DNA of 64,000 bases, from contig NC_071334.1 in NCBI RefSeq assembly GCF_027744825.2, positions 34,007,937 through 34,071,936 on the forward strand, in the 5' to 3' direction. How positions within the stretch are numbered: the first letter of the stretch is position 1; each line of letters begins with the position of its first letter. Made by a program: the position numbers and the translations under genes. Under the pieces are notes generated by a model, which saw nothing but the letters and a program-made list of their open reading frames with translations, was not told the DNA's origin and ran no database searches. This DNA is from Synchiropus splendidus. Its lineage: Eukaryota > Chordata > Actinopteri > Syngnathiformes > Callionymidae. Positions 1-25,500 of the stretch are shown piece by piece.

Positions 1-1509
<1,509 letters not shown>

Positions 1510-1825
1510 CTATACTGATTGACTGATCACTGAAAGAAATCTTGAGATGAAAATTCGTATTTATCTAAATGTGTTTTTACTGAGATAAATAGATGAGTAC
1601 CCGCTAGCATGCTAACGAGGACGCTGACGTGGTGCAATTAAAGATAGCTCAACCATCCACGTTTTAATCTACCAAATGTATTTTAATGCCGAACCCAAGA
1701 TATGGAATAAACACATATAAACGGTGGCATAAGTGAAGTTTGATCCTCTAATAAGCGATGATTCTTTGACCGTTAACATCTCAAAGGGAGTTTCGGAGCG
1801 TGTTTACGACACCATAAAGACCTAC

Positions 1826-1940
1826 CTTCTTCGTCCTGTTGACTTCTTCACAGCAAGTTCTTTCACATAGCACATTGAAACTCGACAACTTTGTGACAAG
1901 GTTGAGGTGAAACTGTCATCGCTGTGTTTGGAATTGGAAG
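1826..1940 (-). other. Probable 5' untranslated exon of the c19orf25-like gene
   Basis: Reading the minus strand, a clean donor (AAG|GTAGGTC) lies with its exon boundary at 1826, and an acceptor precedes the coding ATG near 1472. The exon would begin around 1930-1940, in GC-richer sequence; the upper boundary is a guess. No long ORF crosses it. Confidence 0.45.
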
Positions 1941-3014
1941 CGACGCCTCTTCTTCTATCGCAGCGGTGCTGGAGTAACAGCCGGGTGAGCGTCAGAGCCA
2001 CCTAGTGGAGTGGCATGGTAGCGCAGAGTAATTCAGCATTGGCAGCATGGAGCCCAGGCCACCGGACTCAAGCGGCCCCCAACCAGGCAAACAAATGAGC
2101 TTCTTTTTAAATTTGTGTTGCGACAAAGTTGTGGAGACAACAGAGAAACTGGAATAAAGGGAGCCAAACATCCACCTGCACATCAGTGGAGGTAACACTG
2201 TCAAGAGTCATGAGGATGTGACGAAGATAACAGCTTTATTGATGTAATCTTGTCCAGTGAAACAGGAGACTATCTCTACTAACAACATCAGCATGAAGAT
2301 GTCGATGGCCCTTTATGATCCAGATGTTCGAAAGTACCAGAGTTTCTACTCTCCAGACATGTGCGACACACCGCTGCAGACTCAAGTGACGACAGATGAA
2401 GAGAACAAAGTAGAAAATAAAAGACATTGAAAACATTGAAAAGGACACGATTTGAGATCAAATTTGTCGATACAAAATGGCAATTAAAAAAAAAAAAAGC
2501 TTCAGTGTCAGCGATGGTCCTCACCAGCTTCAGCCTGCAAGACAACAAGAGCCCAAACTATTTTTAACAAGTCGTTCCTGAACCTACACATGCACATCAG
2601 TGGATGGCCAGTAAGCCATCTGCTAGCTGTTTGTCAGGACTGAGAACAAGCAGAGAGTACATCAGATTCAACTACACACTCATGAAGGAGCGCTATGGAG
2701 ACCCATGACGTCACTTGCACATCACAGGGATCTCTAGAGGTCACCACAATAACACCACTTTCACAGCTATATGTCCTACCGTGTGCTAACCCAGGAACAG
2801 CTGCAGCCACAACAACAGTTGAGTTAGTGTGAGGCAGTGCACATCCATCGCCAATACGCTGGGCTTCAGTTCCTGGTGTGGCCAGCGGAGGCCAACAGAA
2901 TCTCTTAAACTCCACTAGCTGTTTCTGTGAGCCTCACATCTGCTGAGCTAGCGATTGGCAGCGTTCCACTAACCTTGCCTCAGGCACTCACTGAAGCCTT
3001 TCCATGACGCGAGA
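1941..3014. other. Short intergenic stretch and reep6 3' untranslated region
   Basis: Between the presumed c19orf25 first exon and the reep6 stop codon there is no supported coding exon. On the minus strand an AATAAA-type signal (TTTATT on plus at about 2233-2238) would give reep6 a 3' UTR of roughly 780 nt, so the two genes lie close together in tandem. Short ORFs here look random. Confidence 0.4.
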
Positions 3015-8554
<5,540 letters not shown>

Positions 8555-10035
8555 GTCTCCCAACAGGTGCTGGAGTTCACGGAGGAGACGCAGGAAGACG
8601 CTTGACTCACCGGAGACTGCTCAAGAGTGGAGGGAATAATCCTCTGGCAACCATCTGCTGTGATGGAGGGTGGGGAGGAGCAGGGCGGCTGAAGAGAGGA
8701 GACCAAACAGAAACAAGGAATCGTTGTTGTAGGTAGCTCATTCACATTAACATACATTTAAGAAGAGGATCAGATAAACTATTTGTTTTTGTCTTACTGG
8801 TTTGAACTGGTCAGGTGTGAGCTCATCTGATCCTAATCTCATTAAACCTGCTGCAGCCCTGCCTCAATCCAGTGACCACAGCATAGACAATCTGGCAACA
8901 TCAATTGTCTTCTTCCATCCACAGCAAAGAAGCCCAGGCTCCCCTCCCTGATGAAGCCTCCTGCAGTTCTTCTGGGATACTACTGAGGGCTGTCCAGGGC
9001 AACTGAGGGTCTCTTCCACGTGTCCAGGCGCTGACCTGGGCCTCCCCCCGGCACAGATCTGAGCATCCCCATCAGGGACGCGCCTGCGAGGCTTTCTGAA
9101 AAGCTTGTCACATCTTTTGACTCCATTGCATTTGAAGGGGCTTTGAGTCTCCCACACAACTGGACACCTCACTGTCACCTGCTGAAGTTTGATGACCAAC
9201 AGGTGAAAGTAGGAATGGAGCTTTGGCTCAGCTCATTCTTCATCACCGTCTCATGACTGTAGATGGAGTTCAGGAGTATGGAGATTGTGGGAATTCTCTT
9301 TGGAACAATGACCCTAAAACCAGAAACCTTGTGAGTTGTTCTGTCAGTCCAATGAAATTTACATTCCTAAGTTGACAGTAGACTGACTGGCTTGTTAGAC
9401 CATGTGATCCTCTTACTTGCTTTTGCCTTTGGGTTACTATATGGAGCGTGACAAACTCTACAGAGCGAGTGCAGCAACTTCCTCTGAGACTGCGTGTGCA
9501 CAAATGCCTCCCATTTTGTTCCGGGTAAGCATTTTCTGATCATCCTCACGGGTTGGTATTTTCCACGGAGTCTCCCATAATACAGTGTAATACAACACGG
9601 GTGAAGCAGGAGAACCACTCTCCTCAAAGCCCTGAATCTTTTGAACCAAGCCATAAAGCAGCATAAACTTCAGAGATATTTCCTTGTGGACAGGCTTCTT
9701 CTGTGTGGAGCTCTGAAAACAACTTTGCCAGCTCAGTTTCATTTTGTTATTGCGTCTCTCATTGAAACGCGCTGATTGAAATCATCGTCTCTGCATAATT
9801 GAATATAACAAAGTGGATGTAAAACGTAGCTTAAATGGAATCATTTCAGGACCAAAGCGGACAGCGTTCAGCCTTTAGGCGATCATTTTTGACAGCAACG
9901 CACCTGTGAGCCAGGAGTCCCCCCACATAGATGACGACTCTGGCAGCAGGAATGCGCCCAGCAGGCCTCCACACGCTCCTGGAGTGTGAGAGTGGAGAAA
10001 ACAGACGTGGAGCAGAACCACACTGGTGAGCGGAC
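8555..10035. other. Divergent intergenic region between reep6 and the tetraspanin gene
   Basis: This 1.5 kb separates two head-to-head starts and must hold both 5' UTRs and promoters. It contains an antisense LINE-tail fragment at 8925-9095. A pair of overlapping minus ORFs of about 95 codons at 9367-9742 was not recognised and lacks any splice support. Confidence 0.5.
8925..9095 (-). repeat. LINE 3'-tail remnant, antisense
   Basis: The plus strand shows the order 'cccaggctcccctccctgat', 'cagttcttctgggat', 'acctgggcctccccccggc', 'catccccatcagggacgcg', which follows the reverse complement of the common fish LINE tail with several small deletions. Old and diverged. Confidence 0.5.
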
Positions 10036-16241
<6,206 letters not shown>

Positions 16242-16555
16242 TGACATGGTGTCATCAGGATCTCTCAAATTCAGCTTCACTTTTAAACATGGGCAGGATG
16301 GTGCAGAGGTTAGTGATGGACTGGTGACCTATCCACACAGATTTACAAAGGTCATCTTCTTTTAATGTCCGAGTGGTTATCTATTTTTTGAGAACACAGG
16401 AGGAAGGAAATGACATCATGGCAACAAACACACATGAATCCATGCAAATGCACAGTGACACACGTTTGAGAAAGTACTTTGTGAAATGTGATGAGAGGGG
16501 CAAATGTACTACCTCAGGTGGAACGGCAAAGTAACTTCTCTCCAATACTGTATTG

Positions 16556-17023
16556 CAGGCCTGGCCAACCCGCGGCTCATTCCCCAGTTTAATGTGGCTC
16601 CTCACCAAATGAGCCGCCAAACTGGCTGCGATTTTGGTCAAGTTGCTGTTGAGATGACTGTTTATACGGGAAATAAGATGAAAAAGTAAGAGCTAAATGT
16701 CAAAATATTGTTCAAAGACTTGCGTTCAACTTTGAAGTAAAATAAATGGCGCACACATTTCTATCTACACCGCTTGCTATTTCGAGGAGGATCACGGTAA
16801 AATGTATGAATTTTAAAAATACATGCACAAGAGACATATGCCGGACGCGAACCAGCAACCCTGTGACACACAAGGATGTGCTTTAACTGCTATACTGTCG
16901 CTAAGTCACGTGACCAGCTGTTCAGGTGAGCCTCACAGCCTGACATGTTTGTAGGATGTGGCTCTTCTCAGTAACACAGTAAAACAATGTGGCTCTTAGC
17001 CTCTGACTGGTTGGCCGCCCCTG
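16556..17023. mobile_element. Non-autonomous hAT-type DNA transposon with 8 bp target duplication
   Basis: The 468 bp element starts CAGGCCTGGCCAACC and ends with the reverse complement of CAGGGGCGGCCAACC (12 of 15 identical), the pattern of hAT terminal repeats. The flanking 8-mers are CTGTATTG (16548-16555) and CTGTACTG (17024-17031), seven of eight identical, as expected for a hAT target-site duplication. It encodes no transposase. It lies just downstream of the tetraspanin stop codon, possibly inside its 3' UTR. Confidence 0.75.
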
Positions 17024-17031
17024 CTGTACTG

Positions 17032-19546
17032 GAACATAGCCACACTCTCAAGACTGGGTTATAATGAAATCATTTTCAAGTGTAATCCTAGTCATATCGG
17101 TGATGTGTTTTATGAATAAACATGATCGAGTGGCAATATCAAACCAGGTTCTCAACTCATTCCTGAATAAACGTTTGAACTGGTTTGTCATTTGAAAGGA
17201 ATATTATTAATTATTATTACTGACATTTATTGTATTATAATTTTATTTTGAGGAATGTTTCTTCTGTTGACTGTAAAAAGAATAAAATAAAAACTGTTTT
17301 AGGTTACAATTATGTGTCGATTAGTACAGGCTTTGTTTTGAAAGAGTCTAAGCAAAAGATTATCGATTGTTTCTGGATTATAAAGAGCTCCCTGGGAATA
17401 TATATATAAAAAAAAGCCAGTCAAATCCGAACACAAGTGCTTGGTGAATCCCACCTGATGTTAATAATCGAGGAAAGAGGACTTAAAAACATTCACTTGA
17501 CTCTTTTTAGTTTACTTTTTAGAAATCTTGTGAAATGCATCAGTAAAACACATCAATATGCAGAGTGCCGTCAAGCAGTGGTTCAGAGCCAGAAGACCCT
17601 CACTTGAACACAGTCCTGTTGTCTCACCTTAACCCGCTAATCTGCCGTGGTGACTTTAATCTGTAGGGATGGATTAGACGCAGAGGCACCTGCGACTGTG
17701 TCTTCTTAGGCTTCAGTCCCGTGCAGCTCCTGAAACAGAAAACAAACTGGGTCTTTTTATAGCTTATTGTATTTCATTGAATGTGTACTGTAATAGGAAG
17801 TTTAGGACATATATCAGATATTCATGTAAATAAAAACCTTGAAAGCAGGTCAAATTTCATCATTCTTCTATCACCTTCGCATATTTTATAAGTTGATGGT
17901 GAATTTACCTCATTTGTTTTGTATGTTTGTTTTTCCCCGCGTCACTGACAATACACAAATTGATGTTCATGTTTTGCTGTTTAAGGAAAGCAGCAAATAA
18001 AGTGAAAAAAGTGGGCACTCAATGACCACTTAAAGTTATGCATCTATGTAACTAAGGGTCTTAGCCTCTAGTTATGCAACTGAAGTTTACAGACATTCTT
18101 ACAATGGAAAAGTGAATGTATAAAACAGCGTGGTTAAAGTATTAGATAATATACAAAACGAACTAAGAGCTAACAAGCTAGCCAATATGCTGGAGATGGG
18201 CCAGCGTTAAATTAAAATAGATAAACAACAGAAGTAAGTCAACTTACCATGGCCTTGAGGAGTAACTACCTAACTGTAGCAGGCACCATCTCCAGCAGTG
18301 ACACCACAGGTGCAAGTAATTCAACTTAATGATGAAAAACACAATTTATTTTCACACACAGACAACACAGGATGTGTTTGGTATAAAAAAAAAAAAGTAG
18401 TGTGATACATACATAGAGAGTAATTCAAAAGTGTGTTGCTGAAGTTTTTGCTTGGCAGGTGAACGTCAAGGTTTCAGATTGAACCAAGTCAGATTAAGGC
18501 AGATCTATGAATCACAGTTACAGAGAGTAAAATAGCGCCCTCATGGAGAACAGGTCATAAGAATGATCCCACACAATGTAAACAACTTGAGGCAATGGAG
18601 CTAGTGTTGATTGATAGTGAAATATCTATGTCTTCAGAGTAAACTAGTTCTAGATAAACTAGATCCAATGGAGGCATGACAACAAAGAAATGTTTCCTGC
18701 ACTTGGTTCAACATTCAGGTAAAAAAAACACAGAGAAAAATAGCATTAATGCACTAGGGCTTCACATGAAGCCGGTAGGATTGCATGCCAGCATGCTTTC
18801 AGGTACAAAGAGCACTTGGATCGATGTTGCCGTCTCATTCGGCCTCTTGAACTATAGATGCCAGTGACCCAGCCAGCCTGGGTGACAGAGCACCAGGGGA
18901 AGTTCAATCGTCCACACGTTGGGTCTTTAGGACGCATCAGAGCAGTGGAAGTGGTGGCAAGTTTGATAATGTCTGGACAATCCCTCTTCCATCTATATTA
19001 GGTTTTTTTAAGCAACTCCCAAGTGGTGGGACCCAAATGACACAATCAATTCAGCCAGAACTATAGATACAGGGTTGGATGTTCAGTCTGCCATTGCAAA
19101 CTAGATAAATAAATACGATTTTCTGTTCTGTATCTGAAGAACCAAGTTCCAGACCTGGTAATGATACACTTTCCAAAAGTATTAAAATGAAAAGAGGTGA
19201 TGATGTGTTTCCAAACAGCAGGCGTTAAAAAAAAACAAAAAAACAAAAAGAAAATGGCGGCCTGACAAGAGTCCAGACAGATAAAGAAGGCTTTAAATAA
19301 ACTGTAGAATCTTCTCTGTTCACCATGTACCCATAATCCTCTGGTGCAAACTCTTCGATAGCGAAAGAAGAACGATCAGCCTAACAGGTCCTCCTTCCTA
19401 GAACAGCGGTTTCGGCTGAGCGATCCCCAAGTCAAATCACCAATGAGAGGCTCCTGGTCTTTGGTATGTCTCTTTTACGCCTGCGTCCCATCAGATGGCA
19501 CCGTGTGATTTCGGCGGTAAGGATTGTGGCGAGTGAGCTGGTTTGC
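17032..19546. other. Intergenic region between convergent tetraspanin and SLC1A genes
   Basis: This interval contains several AATAAA motifs on plus (for example near 17115, 17165 and 17280) that could end the tetraspanin transcript, and AT-rich sequence. No exon with splice support was found on either strand. Confidence 0.5.
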
Positions 19547-22500
19547 TCACACCTGACAGATATTGTAGTAGACGGTGTGCGCATGCCTTTCGCTCACAGA
19601 GTCGCCCATGGTCTCGTACATGCAGTCCTTGTGTGTGTGAATCTCTGTCATTGGCACGTCAACACTGTGAGAGTTGTTGTGAGGGTTCTGGGTGCCGTAG
19701 GACGGGACGGTCTGATGGAGAGAGCCCACAGATTAGAGATTCAGCTTGGAGACTCCCGAGGAGAGGCTGAAGTTGACTCTACCTTTCCTGTCCCGCTGAG
19801 AGGAAAATCTTTCCGACACAGGTGAGCAATGATTCCTGCTGCCAGAGCGTCGCCCAGAACGTTGATCATGGTCCTGAACCGGTCACTGAAGACACAGAGA
19901 GCGTGATCAATGCTGACCAATCCAGTCACACATTTATTCATCTCACAATCTAAATCTAACAATTCACATGGCCAAAATCCACCTGTCAGCCCATCAAATC
20001 CTACAATCCATTCTTCTACCAATACTTCAGCCTTCTTTCTATGGACAGCAAAGCACACAACCAATCCAAAAACACTATTATCACATCAAATAGAGCTTAT
20101 TTTCCACCCTGCCGATGATCAACAATCTCACAGTACAGTAGAGTCATCCATCCTTGAGATAAATACATTCATCAATCCTATTCACAAGCCAGAAAACAGC
20201 CACCATTTCATCATCTTCATCATGAGTGCGGCCCCCTCCCACTACAACGGCTCACTCATTATTGAGCAACAATTCCAGAATCTGACCGAGCTCTCAGACA
20301 TCCAGCCAATAGCGCTACGATCATCAGGCTTCCTGAGCCACCACCTAACAATCCATCCATCCCCACTCAAGTGACATGTCGGCTTACAGTATCCAGTCGA
20401 TGGCCACAATGAGCGTGATGTCATCAGCTGGCAGACCCACAGACGTCAGCACGATCACCATGGTAACCAGGCCGGCTTGTGGAATCCCAGCAGCACCAAT
20501 ACTGGCCGCTGTGGCTGTGATGCTGGAACACAGTGCCACAACCATCAGCCCCAGATGCTCCAAAGATGATGAACCTCTAAACAAGTTAAATCACACTAGT
20601 CCAAATATCAAGCTGTGTGGAACACCATGTACCTGATGGTCACCAGCTGGCCAAAGTCCAGCTCATAGTCGTTGACCTGTGCAATGAAAATGGCTGCCAC
20701 AGCCTCATACAGAGCGGTGCCATCCATGTTGATGGTAGCGCCCACCGGCAGCACGAAGCGAGCGATCTGGCGGTCGACATGACAGTTCTCCAGCAGACAC
20801 TTCATGGTGATGGGCAGCGTGGCGGAGCTGAGAAGGGTGGAGCAGGTGAGTTGTTTGAGCCATGCTGGGGTGCCAGGATGACTCACCTGGAGGAGGTCGC
20901 CAGAGCGATCACCATGGCCTGCAGGAGACCACGGATGTAGGTGAAGGGATTTTTCCGGGTGAGAAGGAAGTAGAAGAGCGGCAGCAGGATGAGCCCATGG
21001 ACGAAGAGGCCGGCGAGCACCGTGATGCCGTACCAGCCGAGCTTCTTGCCCAGTGTGCTCGGGTCCTGCATGTCCAGTATCTTGCCGGCAACCAGGAAGA
21101 TGATGCCAAAGGGGAAGTACCTGTTAGGGAGTAGGGCGCCAATATGATATCAGCCACATAACCAGGAATGACAGGTTAAAACAGAGTTGTCTAACTGAAC
21201 TAAGACAAACACAAACAAGACAATGATAGAGCTGGTTAGCATGACAGAGGTTCATCAACAATATATCAAAGTAGTGGTTTGATTACACAGACTGCTTACA
21301 TTTGTTTTACTTATTTTTTGTTTTATCCAACAGATAGATAAAGACAGTGTCTCCTCTCTCAACTGTCCTCTCCAACTTTCTCTCCAACTTCTCCATGTCA
21401 CTTCTGGCAGTGTAACTCTCAATCACACACTGTGTGACAGATGAGAAGGCTTCAGTGGAGGTTTACTGATGTTGTGACCAAACTCTTCTGTCAACGGTCA
21501 GAATGTTTTCAGGCGTGCAGGTTATTAATCCTCACTGTGATGTTGTCGCTCCAGTTAATCTGCTCATGTGCTGAAGCAGGGCGGACCTACAGTGATGTCA
21601 CCACCTGCACGTTTTCCTTGCCTGACTGGTCAAGAGATTGGGATTGACCCACTGTGACAGTCATACCTACCAAAATGCTTCACCTTATTTACAGTGAAAT
21701 ATTTTCCATGCGCAGGTGAGACTGACCTCTTGGCCAGTGGGGTAGTGAGTGTTTCCCTAGCCATCCACCAACAGAAGACTTCACACGTCACAACTCGACA
21801 TCAAATGTTCTTGAAGCAGCAGTCAACAAAGCCCATAAAGACCAAATCAAGTATATTCATTTTGTTTATTTCATGCTCTTCAACAGGGTCACGGGACTCT
21901 ATCCCAGCCATTGATAGGTTAGTCACCACAGGGCATATGCAGACAGTCACCCACTTGCTACAGATTCAGATACAGAAACAGTTGCTACTGAGCTGCTGTC
22001 ACAAATTAATGTCCACCATACTGTAAGTCTTTGGCTCGATAACTGTAGCAATGTCTTCATTTTATCTGTGATTATCTCACAAAATCTGTTCCATGAACTT
22101 CAATCCAATGAACTAGAATTACAAAGTGGTGTCGTGTCAGATAAGTTGCAGGAACAACAGGGTGATGAGGAAAAAAGCTCTCAGCTCACCACACGGCGGC
22201 GTTGATGATTTTCATCACACACTCATTGATGCACTGACAGACGTTGACCAGTGGAGCTCCTCGCTCTCCCATTCTGCCCAGCAAAAGTCCTGCAACAACA
22301 GGTGAAATATCCTGTTAAAATAATTGCCCCCTCACAAGCGCCCCCCGGTGTCAATTTTCTACGTGTGATGACCCATAACTTTGTCTCAGTACTTCTCATT
22401 TCTCATCCATCCACTCCAACTATGAGTACAACTCAAGTCCAATCCTGCTCACCCATTGTGGCGGAGAAGATGACAATGCCGAGAACGTTCATCTGCTGAC

Positions 22501-25500
22501 TTGTGCCGGGACTCGTCTTATAAATGACCTCCGGTGGTGGGGTCAACTCCAAGTAGACTGTCCGACCTTTGGGGTCGCTGTCGTCCGGGACCACATAGAC
22601 AAAGTTAGGCTGAATGGTTTTGGTTGGAACTTTGAGGATGGGGACCAGGTCTGTTTTGTACTGAGAGAAGAGAAAAAGAATCCATGTGAAGTGAGGTAGC
22701 AAGATCGATGAGGTTAAAGATCAAGTAAACAGAGGAAATACTGAAATCTCGATCAGGGTCTCAACATCTAAAGTAGCACTCACATGCTCGGATCGAATGA
22801 ATCAGATCAGAATCAGAATCATGAGTTGTATTTTTTAATGCTTAAAATATGGGACAGAAATAATAAGAAAGTGAGCATAAAACAAAGAATAAAATAGAAC
22901 TAAAAACAGAAATGATTATTAGAACAATGCTAAAAAACAATGGTTAAAAACATGTTAAAAATGCAAAAGACAAAATAATGAAATAAATTGATGATCGCAC
23001 AGTACAATTATAGAGAACCATTTTTGCATCAAAAAACAAAAGTAAAATACAATTAACAGATGACAGCGGAAATTCTTCAGGAACACAATTCAAAACAAAT
23101 TGTTCCGCACTCCCCAAAAGGCTTCCCCAAGTGACTGACAGCAGTGTGTTCAACAGTCATTACGGAGTGGGAGTGGAACTGACCTGCTGAAATGTGGCCT
23201 CTATCAGGTTGGAGGGAACCATGTTCCTGCAATGACCAGGAAAATATTGTCGTCAGTGATCGGGAAGACAAAACACTGGAGTGCAACAACATGCAGATGA
23301 CACACTGATCCTTGTTCCACCTTGAACAACAAGGCAAGCAGTGAAAGGACACTCGGGTCAAGAAAGGGAGTTGATCTGATCACCAGAGTCACAGGTCAAC
23401 AGGATGATGCACACAACCTGCTCGTGAGTGGGCGTGGCTTCAGAGTCTGCAAACGTGCCGCGTCCTACCAACCACACCAACTAATCTTTCACTTAATCCC
23501 TGCCGGATTACTAAAAATAAACTAATCATCTTTGTTCTCTAATTGGATTTCTGCATGTGGTTCTATGTTTTTATTGATCTAAGTGACGCACAGTGGACCC
23601 CCTCTGTGTCATTCACATCGCTCACACCACTGATGTCACTCTCAGTTGTGGATGCTACTGCGACACAGTGAGCTATGATATGGTGACTTCTGTAACAGTC
23701 ATCCAGCGAGTTTGACCTAGTAACCAACAATCGCCGGGCTGAGCATCTGAAGAGCTCTGATTTCACTTTTCCTTCTTCCACTGAGCCCTCTCCCCAGAAA
23801 ATTCCTCAAGTGGAAGTGTCTGCCCGCACCACAGGCGGGAATAGAAATCCACCAGTGACTGGAGAGTACAGTGTTTTGGCTCACCTCTTTCACCACCAAA
23901 TAAGACGTAGTACTAATATTAAACTGACTTAAATGGTTAACTGTAGCTGCTATTCACAAACAGGGAGTAACTATCTAAAACAACAACGTTTCAGGTCGAC
24001 TGCTCTCACCTGATCAAGTCCAGCAAGGCGTCTGCTGATGTCATTACAGGTCCCCCACCGAGGCGGTTGCTCTCCATCTCCGTGCCGACGCCGGGTTTGA
24101 TGATGATGACCAGCACGATGCCAACCACCACAGCGATGAAGGTGGTCCACAGGTAGTAGGTGACCGTCAGCACACCCATCCTGCAGCAAGCTTTGGACTC
24201 CATGGACGACAAACCTGACATTAAACTGAGACAGAAATGAAGAGTTCGCTTCAACTCAGTCCAGACTGTATCATCAAAACACCTTCCGTCCCCAAATAAT
24301 CTGTTTAACTGTTTAGTGCATCAACTATAATGGGACAACAAGTCGGAACTGGGTATTATATCTTAGCCGAATTCAATGTTGTTCTAATCATTAAACTTGG
24401 AAAACAAGGTGGTGGTATGCATGTAAGCTATTCTCACAAGTGCCTCGAGCGGATATAAACCACTTTTTTTCAAAATATTTTAGTAAGTATTTTTCAGCCA
24501 CAATGACAGTAAGAAGTGCCAACCAAAATCATGTCATGTCTTGGCTTTATCTAAGTAACATGCATGCACCTTTTGCAGCAACAACAACAAAAAAAAACAC
24601 TAGATGAAGAGGATACACACATTCACAACAATAGCTACACACAATGAACAGGAAGTGAGGAGGCACTACTCTGAAGCTGCTTGTTTTAGGATGTCCAGAA
24701 AGGTCCGCAGTTCCACTCCCAAAGAAAGAATTGGAATGTAAATGGTCTGCATTCCAAAATATAGATGATACAAAGTCATAAAAATATACATTAAGATTTC
24801 CATTTCCTGTATTTCCTTATAGGTTAGATAAAATATCCCATTTCTGAAAATAGAGTTTATATACTTTGACCCACTATGTAAAAACCATGGAGCTAGTCAT
24901 GAACTACACATGGGGTCCATTAGAGGAGAGCAAGAATGGAGGAGAGCTAGCAGAGGACTTCTTGCCCAGACTACTTCACACCACACAAGGATGCATAATG
25001 AATGGAGAGGACCGTGATGGACACACCTGGATGTGATGAGTGGCAGGATGAGCATCTTCAACATCCTCATCAACAGCTCTCCAGGAAATGAGAAATAGAT
25101 CTTGGCCTGGACCAAAACACAGATACAACATTTTCAGATTGAAATGGGGTAGAGACAGAAAATGAGGGTGACCTGACAGAAATAAAAACCTTTTCATCCA
25201 GTATTATGCAGCATTTGAGTCTTCTCATGATGCGTCTTCATCTACAGGTGATGCAACAATTACTGCAGCCATGTCAACAGAATTTCGTGTTTGAACAATA
25301 TTTGATAAAAACATATGCTTGCAGGTTACATCATTTCATCTGGGCCTATTCACCGGACAACAGACTTGCCCATAACCACAAGTCCTGACTCAAAAATGGC
25401 TTTCATCACTCTAACTTTTTGACCAGAAAGTTCACAACAATCGCTGACTCCAAAGTAGTGCTGTGTGTTTTCTTCTGGAGAAAGCTTCAATTTTCTTTGT

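Noticed and set aside
9367..9742. Two overlapping minus ORFs of about 95 codons
   Set aside because: They were not recognised, lie in different frames over the same DNA, and no splice sites support them. They could be old transposon sequence but I cannot show it.
19910..20374. 154-codon plus-strand ORF with an ATG
   Set aside because: It lies almost exactly within the 502 bp intron between two SLC1A exons on the opposite strand. It is rich in Ser, Thr, Pro, His and Asn without any domain, and it has no splice or promoter support. The C/A-rich intron simply lacks stops in this frame.
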